NCBI GenBank assembly: GCA_003139795.1
Contig: PLGM01000203.1
Span: forward strand, 1 to 33,306
Direction: 5' to 3'
From: Acidobacteriaceae bacterium
GTDB taxonomy: Bacteria; Acidobacteriota; Terriglobia; Terriglobales; Acidobacteriaceae
DNA: 33,306 nt
Shown: piece after piece, positions 8,935 to 17,085 of the stretch
Numbering within the stretch: the first letter of the stretch is position 1
Layout: each line of letters opens with the position of its first letter
The notes under the pieces: generated by a model
The model's database searches: none
The model's input: only the letters and a program-made list of their open reading frames with translations
Told to the model about the DNA's origin: nothing
Made by a program: the position numbers and the translations under genes

Positions 8935-8975
8935 GCGCTGCGGCCAAGCCGTTTTTTACGGAATGGCCGCAGCGC
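8935..8975 (-). terminator. Strong hairpin between receptor and glycosidase genes
   Basis: Perfect 12-bp inverted repeat GCGCTGCGGCCA/TGGCCGCAGCGC. A second 4-bp stem (CCGT/ACGG) lies inside it, separated by a 2x2 internal bulge and closing a five-base loop. On the minus strand it lies 41 bases after the receptor stop and 78 bases before the glycosidase start. The tail after the stem (ATTATCTTG) is only moderately U-rich. It may therefore act as a leaky terminator or a 3'-protecting hairpin that lets the receptor be made in excess of the glycosidase. Confidence 0.6.
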
Positions 8976-9015
8976 GTCGGACTTACTGCCGATTGCTTCA
9001 CTTTCAAACGACAGC

Positions 9016-12000
9016 TCAGAAAGCGAAGTGTAGACCTGCCTGTACTACCCGCTGTGTGGTTGCGCTGGTAATATGACCGAACGTCACGCTCCCGACATAG
9101 TAGTTGCTGTCTACCCCGTTGAAGAGAGTGTGGTTGAATACGTTGATCGCCGATAAGTTGAACTGCATGTGGACTCGCTCGTAAAGATGGAAGTCTTTCG
9201 AGATCGACGAGTCCAGCTGTGTCTGGCGAGGCAGCCGCGCTGCGCTCACACCGGAGTTTCCAAATGTCCCCTGGGCCGGAACAGCGAATGCATTGGGGTT
9301 GAGCCAGTCGTTGAGACCCTTGCTGTCCTGGGCCTTCCCAACCAGGTTAGGCCTCGGCGTGCTGTCTGCCACGCCGTCGTTCAGATATGGGCTACCCAAG
9401 GTGACCTCAATTGGCTCTCCGGTCAATACACTGCCGAGCCCGGATAATTGCCATCCGCCCACGGCGTTTCGCAGCACGGCGTTGGAGGTGAAAGCCGGCA
9501 GTTGCCAGACAAAATTGGCTTTCAGCATTTGGGTTCTGTCGAACGACGCAACGCCGCGATCAGCTTTCAGATCAAGGCTGTTTTGAGGGGTGTTGGCGTC
9601 GCCCGCCGCATCGGTGAGCACCTTCGAGTAGGTATAGTTGGCATTCAACGTGAGCGCTTTGCCCACCTGTTCTCTCAACGAGGCTTGCATGCCATTGTAA
9701 GTGGAGCTGGCTTCGGGAGTGAATTGTCCGATTCCTCCGTAGCCGAGATAGGGCCGCGCCGCATCGACGTTGAGGCCGACATCGGCATTGAGGGCGTTCT
9801 CGGCCACTTCCAATTGGGACCCATTCTGGTTCAGTTGTGTTTCGTACAACAGGTGGGTTCCCTGGGTGCGAACATAGTCCAGGTTCACCACGGTGTTGCG
9901 ATGCACCTGTTGCTGCACTCCGAAAGACCATTGCTGGTTGTTGGGATTGGTGTATTTGGGGTTCAGCGCCATGAGGCCAAGCGACGAATAGCTCGACTGT
10001 CCACCGCTGTGACCCGGGTTGTCCACGGTGACCTTATAGAGAGTCACCTTGGCATTGAAGGGCGGATTGGATTTTCCATTGAGCTCGTACGGAGCCGTGC
10101 GGTCGTAATACAGTCCATAGCCGCCTCGCAACGCGGTCTTGCCGTTGCCGAACACGTCGTAGCTGAATCCGACGCGTGGAGCGAGATTCAACTTTGGAGC
10201 ATTGAAGACGGCATCACCGTATGGAGAGTTCACGCCGGCAACGATGATCCCGTTGGTCGGCAGGTAAGCGCCGTACGACATTTGTGACGCAGGAATGTTC
10301 GACAGGCTGCCATCGACGGGGCTGACTGTGGGCGCCATTGCCGCTTGATAGAGCTGCGGCAGGAAGTTGGTGAGGAGATTGTTCTCGTCGATTTCAGGCG
10401 AGAAGAAGGTATAACGAAGACCATAGGTAAAGCTCAGGCGGTGGGATATCTGCCATTGATCCTGCGCGTAGGCCTCATCGTCCCAGTAACGCAGGTGCTG
10501 CATGGGGTTTGTCTCCTCCTCCTGATATACATCCGCAAAGTTGGTGAACATGTCGGCCAGGTCGTTTCCGGTCTGCGACCCGCCCCAGGTGAAAGAGCCA
10601 TTGCCAAGAGAGTCCTGGTTGTTCTCATTTTTGCCCTGCTGGGTAACCAGGAGGCCAAAACGCAGGTTGTGGGCGCCCCGGTGCCATGAGATGTTGTCGG
10701 TCCACTTATGGAAGAAGAAACCGTTCAGGAACGGCCAGTCTGTGTTGACCCCGGCATAGTGCGCGAAGTGCAGTTGGGGAATGCGGTCGTCCAGATTCAA
10801 GTGGGGGGCCGGGAAGTAAAAGGGTATGTTCAGGCCGCTCGCCCGGGCGCGCGAGATCGTAGGATCCTCCGAAATGCGGATGATGTCGTGATAGATGCCG
10901 AACTGCAATTCGTTGATCAAATTGGGAGTGAGCGTTCCCACCAGGTTGACCCCGAAGCTTTGCATCGGTTCAAATTCATGGGTCCCCTCAACATTCGGCA
11001 GAGGGTTGTCGCCCCACAGCGAATATGGAGAACCGATATGGTTCTGATCCTGAATGTAATGGGCGAACGCCTTCCACCTGTCGCTGAGGTTATAGTCCAT
11101 CCGGATCAATTCCTCGCGTACTGTTGTCGTGGTGGGCACAGCCGAGGCGAAGTTGTAGCCGTTCTTAAACGTCCCGGCGCGAGGGTAGTAGGTGTTGATC
11201 AACAAGAGCGCGTTGCTGTCCAGCATTCCCGTAGGGATTTGGTCGTTTGGAAACGGCTGGCCGGCCACGCAATCAACGCAAAGCGGATTTGAAGCCAGAG
11301 CGGTTGTCACGAGGGGCTCTGTCAGGCCAAGCGTTGAGTAGTCCGAGAAATCGCCTTTCAATTCGTTATCGGTGGGCACCAGCGTTGTGGATGTGCCCGT
11401 TGGCTCGATGATTCTGCGCCACTCTTCGGACCACAAGAAGAAGAGCTTGTCTTTCTTGATCGGTCCGCCGACGGTGTATCCCCAGTTGTTGTAGTGCTCG
11501 TTTGGACGCGGAGAGCCATAGAGATTGCTGAAGTAATTGTTTGCATTGAGGTCGCCGTTGCGCATGAACTCGAACGCCGTCCCATGGAATTGGTTTGTGC
11601 CCTGCTTCAAAATGGCGTTGATGGAGGCGCCGGCGCTGCGTCCCTGTTCGGCCGTGTAATTGCCGCGGTCAATCCTGAACTCGGCAAGGGCATCCACATT
11701 CGGGACGATAGAGTTGTTGCCGTTATACACGTCCAGGTTGGGCACGCCATCGATCGTCCAGTTGTTCGCGTTTTCGCGCACACCGTTAACCGATGCGGCT
11801 AGCCCGCTGCCCGAGCCGAAGCCTTCCTGGCTGCCGATATCGCTCGATACACCGGGAACAAGTTCAACCAGTTGGATGAAGTTGCGCGTGACCAGCGGCA
11901 TCGCCTCAATATCCTGGGAGCCCACCACCTCGCCGATGTTGCCGGATTCTGTATCCACAGTGATGGCGTCGCTGCTGACCTGGATCGTGTCGGTCACAGC

Positions 12001-12339
12001 GCCGGGCTTGAGAGTGAAGTTGGTCCTCAGTTGATCTCCGGCATCGAGGATGATGGAGTTTATCTGTTCCTGGCTGAATCCCTGTTTTTGCGCGGAGAGG
12101 GTGAAAGTGCCAACGGGAAGATTTGGAAAAATGTAAGTTCCCGAGGTGTCGGTGACAGTTTTCCATTGCACGTTGGTCTGTGATTGGATCGCAACCACCG
12201 TTGCCGTGGGAACCAGGGCGCCTGAACTGTCGACGATCTGGCCTGCAATGGACCCGGCGCTCGTGACTTGCGCCGGAGCCTTCTCGAAGCATACCGCTAT
12301 GAACAACAACAATGTTAGAGCGCGAATCCTGTACCACAT
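9016..12339 (-). CDS. TonB-dependent receptor, Oar-like with carboxypeptidase-regulatory domain
   Basis: 1107 aa. The ATG at 12339 follows GGAGGC six bases upstream. A signal peptide (ALTLLLFIAVCFEKAPAQ) precedes a beta-sandwich carboxypeptidase-regulatory-like domain (about 27-110; GSIAGQIVDSSGALVPTATV, then GTYIFPNLPVGTFTL). A plug domain follows (about 120-240; LVTRNFIQLVELVPGV, NGVRENANNWTIDGVPN), then a long beta-barrel region ending VVQAGLHFAF, whose terminal Phe is the usual outer-membrane-protein signal. Acidobacterial members of this group take up large substrates without a SusD lipoprotein, and none is found here. It is the first gene of the receptor-glycosidase-DUF4434 run. A predicted promoter overlapped by a GTATATAC palindrome lies about 100 bases upstream. 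The family is certain; the ligand (an oligosaccharide) is inferred from neighbours. Confidence 0.95.
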   Translation of the reverse strand: MWYRIRALTLLLFIAVCFEKAPAQVTSAGSIAGQIVDSSGALVPTATVVAIQSQTNVQWKTVTDTSGTYIFPNLPVGTFTLSAQKQGFSQEQINSIILDAGDQLRTNFTLKPGAVTDTIQVSSDAITVDTESGNIGEVVGSQDIEAMPLVTRNFIQLVELVPGVSSDIGSQEGFGSGSGLAASVNGVRENANNWTIDGVPNLDVYNGNNSIVPNVDALAEFRIDRGNYTAEQGRSAGASINAILKQGTNQFHGTAFEFMRNGDLNANNYFSNLYGSPRPNEHYNNWGYTVGGPIKKDKLFFLWSEEWRRIIEPTGTSTTLVPTDNELKGDFSDYSTLGLTEPLVTTALASNPLCVDCVAGQPFPNDQIPTGMLDSNALLLINTYYPRAGTFKNGYNFASAVPTTTTVREELIRMDYNLSDRWKAFAHYIQDQNHIGSPYSLWGDNPLPNVEGTHEFEPMQSFGVNLVGTLTPNLINELQFGIYHDIIRISEDPTISRARASGLNIPFYFPAPHLNLDDRIPQLHFAHYAGVNTDWPFLNGFFFHKWTDNISWHRGAHNLRFGLLVTQQGKNENNQDSLGNGSFTWGGSQTGNDLADMFTNFADVYQEEETNPMQHLRYWDDEAYAQDQWQISHRLSFTYGLRYTFFSPEIDENNLLTNFLPQLYQAAMAPTVSPVDGSLSNIPASQMSYGAYLPTNGIIVAGVNSPYGDAVFNAPKLNLAPRVGFSYDVFGNGKTALRGGYGLYYDRTAPYELNGKSNPPFNAKVTLYKVTVDNPGHSGGQSSYSSLGLMALNPKYTNPNNQQWSFGVQQQVHRNTVVNLDYVRTQGTHLLYETQLNQNGSQLEVAENALNADVGLNVDAARPYLGYGGIGQFTPEASSTYNGMQASLREQVGKALTLNANYTYSKVLTDAAGDANTPQNSLDLKADRGVASFDRTQMLKANFVWQLPAFTSNAVLRNAVGGWQLSGLGSVLTGEPIEVTLGSPYLNDGVADSTPRPNLVGKAQDSKGLNDWLNPNAFAVPAQGTFGNSGVSAARLPRQTQLDSSISKDFHLYERVHMQFNLSAINVFNHTLFNGVDSNYYVGSVTFGHITSATTQRVVQAGLHFAF

Positions 12340-12796
12340 ACTGGTGCCTCCATTTTCACAATGTACGTCCCCCGTTTTGGGGTATTTGGCGTCTCTGTCT
12401 CAATGCAGACAAAGTGCGACCCTGCTTTTCAGTATGGATGTATATACTACGAACGCATCCCGCGTCAAGCCGAAAATTCCGACGCCCTGCCCGTTGCGCA
12501 CTCCCCGCCGTCTCGCTGTCCGGCCCTACACATTCCTGGGCTGGGTTGCCTGGGGCCAGGTTTGCATCTGGATCGGCAACATTTAAAAGGGTGTAATCCG
12601 CATTGCGAGGGCGTGCGTTTTTGAGAGTACGAACGCGTGGCGCATCGCCAGCCTGGGTACCATAAACGGCAACTGGACCGCGGGGCCCCGACTCAACGTC
12701 GAGGAATGGTGTCTATGTATTGTTCGCCGTGCCCACTCCGCACGGTACAGGCTGTGCCCGGGCGCAGTCTCCCTGCAGGTGAGATTCGGATCTGGT
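12340..12796. other. Non-coding region upstream of the receptor gene
   Basis: A 457-base gap between the GntR gene stop and the receptor start. It holds the promoter/operator described at 12439-12468 and the receptor Shine-Dalgarno. A 6-bp hairpin CCGTGC/GCACGG lies at 12727-12745, about 50 bases after the GntR stop; it lacks a U tract on the minus strand. I see no conserved protein or RNA gene; the short frames inside look like chance openings. Confidence 0.5.
12439..12468 (-). promoter_or_regulatory. Sigma70-type promoter with GTATATAC palindrome (candidate GntR operator)
   Basis: On the minus strand TTGACG (12468-12463) is followed after 16 bases by TATATA (12446-12441); TATACA with 18-base spacing is an alternative -10. 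The perfect palindrome GTATATAC (12440-12447) covers the -10. It fits the GT-N-TA-N-AC pattern known for HutC-subfamily GntR repressors, and such a regulator is encoded next door. The site lies about 100 bases upstream of the receptor start. Confidence 0.55.
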
Positions 12797-13609
12797 CTAT
12801 TCGATGGCGGTCGCCGGGATCTGCAGCACAGCCCGGTAGCGGTCGCCGCGATATGCGGAGAGCGCCGTCTCCACCGGTAGCCCGTCCGTACTCCATAGCG
12901 TGCGCGATATCACCAGCAGGCTCGCCCGCGCCTTAACCTCGAGCAGTTCTGCCTCCCGGCGCGTCGCCGCGCGCGCCTCCAAGATCTCGTCCGCGCGGCT
13001 CACTCGAATCCCATATCGCTCCCGCAGCGTCTGGTAAAGCGACAGGCGCGAAAAATCAAGCTTCTCCACTCCCGGGAAGCGTTCAAGCGGAAGCCGGATT
13101 TCCTCGATGGCTACAGGCAAACCGTCGGCCAGCCGTAACCGAAGCAAGCGGTAAATCGGAGCATTCACCGCAATGCCGAACTGCGACGCCACCTCTGCAG
13201 GCGCTGGAGAGGTTTCCGCCTCGAGCACCCGCGATGTAGCCTTGATGCCCAGCGCCTGCATCTCCGCCGTAAAGCCGCGCAGGTGCGTGATGTCCTTCTC
13301 CACGCGCGGCTGGCTGACAAAGCTCCCCTGCCCCTTGTGGCGCGTAGCAAATCCCTGGCTCTTCAGTACCTGGAGCGCCTGCCGCGATGTCATCCGGCTG
13401 ACCCTGTAAATCCGGCTCAACTCTTCTTCGCTCGGCAGTGAATCTCCGGCGCGCAACCGTCCCGACTGAATCATTTTCAGCAGTTGCGTCTGGATCTGAA
13501 AGTACATCGGTGTGAAGCTGTTCTTATCTAAGGGTTCGAATTCCCAATCCCTGCGGTTGGTTGCCACCGGTGTGGGTATTTGGTCGCGTTGTTGCTTTCT
13601 TCCTTGCAT
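12797..13609 (-). CDS. GntR-family transcriptional regulator, HutC subfamily (UTRA domain)
   Basis: 270 aa. The ATG at 13609 has GAGGA eight bases upstream. The N-terminal winged helix-turn-helix (about 34-99) shows the GntR signature: FQIQTQLLKMIQSGRLRAGD, LPSEEELSRIYRVSRMTSRQ, ALQVLKSQGFATRHKGQGSF. The C-terminal half (about 110-262) is a UTRA effector-binding domain (IYRLLRLRLADGLPVAIEE, SLYQTLRERYGIRVSRADE). HutC members such as NagR and DasR sense sugar phosphates, often GlcN-6-P or GlcNAc-6-P, and release operators when bound. The adjacent amino-sugar enzymes make such an effector plausible. Predicted target sites with a G-N-N-TATACA core lie before the receptor, nanE-nanK and the FAD oxidoreductase genes. 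Effector identity and target sites are inference; the family is not in doubt. Confidence 0.93.
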   Translation of the reverse strand: MQGRKQQRDQIPTPVATNRRDWEFEPLDKNSFTPMYFQIQTQLLKMIQSGRLRAGDSLPSEEELSRIYRVSRMTSRQALQVLKSQGFATRHKGQGSFVSQPRVEKDITHLRGFTAEMQALGIKATSRVLEAETSPAPAEVASQFGIAVNAPIYRLLRLRLADGLPVAIEEIRLPLERFPGVEKLDFSRLSLYQTLRERYGIRVSRADEILEARAATRREAELLEVKARASLLVISRTLWSTDGLPVETALSAYRGDRYRAVLQIPATAIE

Positions 13610-14108
13610 CGATATTTCCTCGAAAGTTAACGGTCCCTATCGACCACAAAATGTTTTCCCGTGATGATTGCCGTCCTGCGTTGCTGACCCCGTGCGAGTG
13701 CGCTGAACTCCTCAAATGCTTTCCGGCCGCATGCTCGCTCGCCAGGAGGAAAGCCAAGGAAAAATCGCGCCACTGTTTCCGGGTGCGGCACCGTGCCTGT
13801 GCGGAGTGACTGTGACTTCTTCATTGCCAACGCAGTCAGAGAATACCTCCTATTTGCAGCCTTTCGGGCAAACCTCTCCGCCTTCCCGGCTATCAGGATA
13901 GCTCACGATGCAGAGAAATGGTGTCCGCTGCACATGCTCACCAGCCCGGGCAGTCGTGTGAGCCGCTCTCCTCTCCTTTCCAAGGCAAACATAAGGATGA
14001 TGGGCCCAGCATCAGAGGGGCCAAACTCTCGTCCGCCCCAGTGATAGGCGCGGCAGAGGATTCGCCGGCAACTGAGCAAGCTTCCGCCGCGGTCTCTGGG
14101 GAAGCTTC
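13610..14108. other. Non-coding gap between transporter and GntR genes
   Basis: About 500 bases with no recognisable gene on either strand; open frames here lack family features and mostly extend from shadows of the transporter. One 6-bp inverted repeat (GCTCAC/GTGAGC, arms 13936-13941 and 13958-13963) lies about 145 bases downstream of the transporter stop and might end its transcript, though no U tract follows. The GntR Shine-Dalgarno lies at the left edge. No clear promoter hexamer pair was found. Confidence 0.4.
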
Positions 14109-15146
14109 TCAATAGCTTGCTCTGCTCAACAGGATGACCGCTACCAGCAATACCGCGATTCCCGAATACATCCAGGTCCGCGCGCGTGCCGGAGCCTGTC
14201 TCCACTCGCCTAAGCCTATCCCGATCGCGTTCGCCAACAGCAGGCCCACCGCCAGGCTGAGGGGCCACCCGATGGAGGTACCCAGCGATCCCAATCGTGG
14301 AGCCGAAGCGCCGTACACAAAAATGCTTCCTCCCCACAATAATGCCATCACCGCCGACAGGCCGTAGAGCCGAAATCGCCCCGGTTGGGCAAACTTCTTG
14401 ATGCTGCCGTTCTTGCGGAACAGGTAAAAGCAGAATCCCAGGTTGGCTACCGAACCTGCACCCAGCATGATCCACCAGATCAGGTTGACGCTTGAAAACT
14501 GGCTCAGCCCCGCCGCGCGGCCATAGTCCGCGATCGGCTGCGCCAGGGAAAAGCCGATATTGAACACCGCCGACAGCACGCCCGATCCAGCGGCCATCAG
14601 CAGCGCGACGCCGACGGGACGCGCATGTCCCACCATGCCGCCTCTCTCCGCGTCAACGCCCGCAGCCCGCTCGCGCATTCGTCCTGCCCAGCCGCACAGC
14701 GCAATGCCTGCAAGTTCCACCGTCACAGCGCCCAGGATTCTTTCTCCCGAGGGCTTCAGCAGCTTGTGCGGGGCCAGCAGCAGGATCGGCAGCAGAGACC
14801 CCAGCGCTGAGCTAATCGCCAACACAAGGGTATTGGCGAGCGAAATCCCGATTGCGCTCACGCTCTGTCCGAACAGCAATGCCCCAAACCCCCACGCAAA
14901 CCCCGTGAGAATCGCAATCCATACGGCGTGCGCGGGCGCATGCGCGATAATTATCCAGCTCTGCGGCGCAATTGCGCTCACAATCGCGGCCGGCATCAGC
15001 AGGCATGAAATCACGATGAACAGGCCCCACACGTTCTCCCATTCCCATCGCCCCAGAAACCGCATCGGCAGGGTGAAACTTCCATTCATCAGGCCCGACA
15101 AAATCGCCAGGAGCGCCCCGGCAAGAAGCATGCTGTTCATTCTCAT
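14109..15146 (-). CDS. RhaT-family sugar:proton symporter
   Basis: 345 aa and strongly hydrophobic, with about ten membrane segments, for example MLLAGALLAILSGLMNGSF, WGLFIVISCLLMPAAIVSAI and SIGWPLSLAVGLLLANAIGI. The start with NGSFTLPMRFLGRWEWENVW and the inner segment TGFAWGFGALLFGQSVSAIG match the L-rhamnose-proton symporter (RhaT) family of the drug/metabolite transporter superfamily. It sits in the inner membrane and would import a monosaccharide with protons. Divergently placed to the NanE-NanK fusion across about 200 bases containing a shared promoter region, it more likely carries an amino sugar or another glycan product than rhamnose; no rhamnose catabolic gene is nearby. The start is uncertain: ATG 15146 or the ATG two codons later, with only a GGTGGAACGG stretch upstream. 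Confidence 0.88.
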   Translation of the reverse strand: MRMNSMLLAGALLAILSGLMNGSFTLPMRFLGRWEWENVWGLFIVISCLLMPAAIVSAIAPQSWIIIAHAPAHAVWIAILTGFAWGFGALLFGQSVSAIGISLANTLVLAISSALGSLLPILLLAPHKLLKPSGERILGAVTVELAGIALCGWAGRMRERAAGVDAERGGMVGHARPVGVALLMAAGSGVLSAVFNIGFSLAQPIADYGRAAGLSQFSSVNLIWWIMLGAGSVANLGFCFYLFRKNGSIKKFAQPGRFRLYGLSAVMALLWGGSIFVYGASAPRLGSLGTSIGWPLSLAVGLLLANAIGIGLGEWRQAPARARTWMYSGIAVLLVAVILLSRASY

Positions 15147-15256
15147 ATCCGTTCCACCCCAAGCCTGGGGCCGGTTTTCCGCCTTATTCCGCGTTCCCCG
15201 CCGTTCCGGGGGAGCTGGAAGCGGTCCATCACACTCATCTCATTTGCCCGTCCATC

Positions 15257-15288
15257 TTGTCACACCATAGTAGGCTATACAATAATAC
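15257..15288 (+). promoter_or_regulatory. Candidate nanE-nanK promoter with TATACA operator-like motif
   Basis: TTGTCA at 15257-15262 is followed by an AT-rich stretch offering TACAAT (15278-15283, 15-base spacing) or AATAAT (15281-15286, 18-base spacing) as -10. GGCTATACAAT at 15273-15283 resembles the GTATATAC and GTCTATAC motifs found in two other promoters of the locus. The position about 65-90 bases before the chosen nanE-nanK start supports that start over the longer frame. The divergent transporter may share the region. Confidence 0.4.
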
Positions 15289-15349
15289 AAATCGGCGGCG
15301 CGGTAAAATCTGCCGTCCGTTTGCCATGCAAGGGAAATGGGGAGATCGA

Positions 15350-16978
15350 ATGTCCGCGATTTTTAAGCAATTGAAAGGCAGATTAATCGTTTCCTGCCAA
15401 GCTTCCCCCGGCGATCCTCTGGAAGACACGAACGCCATTCGTCGCATAGCACTGGCTGCGATAGGCGGAGGAGCGGCCGGCCTGCGCGTCAACAGCGCGG
15501 AGCATATAGCGGCTCTGCGGCGGGATACAAAGCTCCCCATCATCGGCATCCAGAAACAGTATGGCCCAGCGGGGCTGCGCATCACACCCGATTTCGCCGC
15601 CGCCGCCGCCTTGGCCGCCGCTGGTGCCTCCATCATTGCTCTCGACTGCACTAATCGCGTCTGGCCCGATGGCGACCCCTGGCAAATGCTCATCGAGCGG
15701 ATTCACCAGGAGCTACGCCTGCCCGTCATGGCCGACATCGCCACCCTCGATGAGGCCCTGGCCGCCACCGCTGCTGGCGCCGACTGCGTGGGAACCACCC
15801 TGAACGGATATACCGAGCGCACCCGCGACAATCAAGGCTTCAGTTGGACGCTGCTCGTGCAGATGGCGCAACAGCTCCATGTCCCCATCATGGCTGAGGG
15901 GCATATCTCTACTCCCAAGGAGGCGCGCCGCGCTATCGACGGTGGCGCATGGTGCGTTATAGTCGGCTCGGCCATCACTCGTCCCGGAGTCATCACCGCC
16001 AACTTCGTGGATGCTCTTGAGCAGTCCGGATCCTCGGCTCCTGCAATAGGCGTGGATATCGGCGGCACCTCCATCAAGGCTGGCCTGGTGCAGCGCAGCG
16101 GAGAAGTTCTCCTCACTTCCCAGACGCCTACCGACGCTGGCAAAGGGTGCGATGCCATCATCGCCGGTCTGGTCCAGGCTGTCGAACAGGTGCTGGCAGC
16201 CGCGCGCGACAAGCACTTCCAGCCGGTGGGCCTTGGCATCGCCACTGCCGGCGCCATCGATCATCGCGATGGCAGCATCTTCGCAGCCACCGACAATCTC
16301 CCCGGATGGGCTGGGTTCCAACTGCGCGGCTTTGCCGAGGAACGCTTTCATTTGCCGGCTTTCGCCGTGAACGATGCGCAGGCTGCCGGGCTCTCGGAAC
16401 TGTATTTCGGCCTCGGTCGTAGCCTCTCCGATTTTGTAGTCCTTACCATCGGCACGGGCATCGGCGGTGGCATCGTTACCGGGGGCAGACTTCTGCGCGG
16501 CCAGCACGGCTTTGCCGGATCCATCGGGCACGGTGTGATCTGCGCCGGCGGCCGGCCTTGCAACTGCGGCCGTAACGGCTGCTTGGAAGCCTATGTCTCT
16601 ACTGCTGCCCTGCTCCGGAATTATCGCGAACTCGGCGGAGCCGTCCCTGAGGGCAAGATCGACGACGCGGACCTTGCCCTCAAAATCAACCATCTCGCAC
16701 GCAGTGGCGATGCAGCCGCGCAAAAGGCCTATGCGGTGATGTCCGAATTTCTGGCTGAGGGAATCGCCAATCTCTTCAACCTCGTCGATCCCCAGGCAGT
16801 CCTTCTCTCAGGCGGTCTTATTGAGGAATACACGCAGTTCGTTCCCGGCGTGGAAAAGCAGGTGGCAAAGCTTCTGCACTTCGGAACAAAGCGCCAACCC
16901 CAGGTCCGCACTGCCAAGGCCGGACGCTTTGCCGGCGTGCAGGGGGCGGCTGCGCTAGTGTTTGAATCCGGCCGCTAG
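15350..16978 (+). CDS. nanE-nanK: Bifunctional ManNAc-6-P 2-epimerase / ManNAc kinase (NanE-NanK fusion)
   Basis: 542 aa from the ATG at 15350, which has GGGGAG six bases upstream. Residues 1-225 are a NanE (beta/alpha)8 epimerase converting ManNAc-6-P to GlcNAc-6-P. Signatures include GRLIVSCQA, IIGIQKQYG, VMADIATLDEA, GTTLNGYT, MAEGHISTPKEARRAIDGGA and VIVGSAITRPG. Residues about 232-540 are a ROK-family kinase: IGVDIGGTSIKAGLV at the ATP site, VNDAQAAGLSE, TIGTGIGGGIV, and GHGVICAGGRPCNCGRNGCL, containing the zinc-binding CNCGRNGC. Together they would turn ManNAc into GlcNAc-6-P in the cytoplasm. Fused NanE/NanK enzymes exist in databases but the two are usually separate genes. No NanA lyase or NagA is seen nearby. 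It is followed by a DUF4434 gene on the same strand about 105 bases on. Confidence 0.93.
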   Translation: MSAIFKQLKGRLIVSCQASPGDPLEDTNAIRRIALAAIGGGAAGLRVNSAEHIAALRRDTKLPIIGIQKQYGPAGLRITPDFAAAAALAAAGASIIALDCTNRVWPDGDPWQMLIERIHQELRLPVMADIATLDEALAATAAGADCVGTTLNGYTERTRDNQGFSWTLLVQMAQQLHVPIMAEGHISTPKEARRAIDGGAWCVIVGSAITRPGVITANFVDALEQSGSSAPAIGVDIGGTSIKAGLVQRSGEVLLTSQTPTDAGKGCDAIIAGLVQAVEQVLAAARDKHFQPVGLGIATAGAIDHRDGSIFAATDNLPGWAGFQLRGFAEERFHLPAFAVNDAQAAGLSELYFGLGRSLSDFVVLTIGTGIGGGIVTGGRLLRGQHGFAGSIGHGVICAGGRPCNCGRNGCLEAYVSTAALLRNYRELGGAVPEGKIDDADLALKINHLARSGDAAAQKAYAVMSEFLAEGIANLFNLVDPQAVLLSGGLIEEYTQFVPGVEKQVAKLLHFGTKRQPQVRTAKAGRFAGVQGAAALVFESGR

Positions 16979-17085
16979 ACCGTTCGTCTGGTTGCGATCA
17001 GGCAGCCGGTCTCGATAAGCCTGCCGGCCTCTGGAGCGGACCTCGCGTCGTGGCTGCAGGCTTTCCACACAAGCGGAGGCATCAA

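Noticed and set aside
13903-14475. 190-aa minus-strand frame overlapping the transporter end
   Set aside because: It overlaps the RhaT-like gene in another frame and shows no conserved motif; the overlapping transporter is clearly real.
15257-15349. Longer N-terminus for the NanE-NanK fusion
   Set aside because: The added 31 residues are not NanE-like, the region contains promoter-like sequence, and a good Shine-Dalgarno precedes the ATG at 15350.
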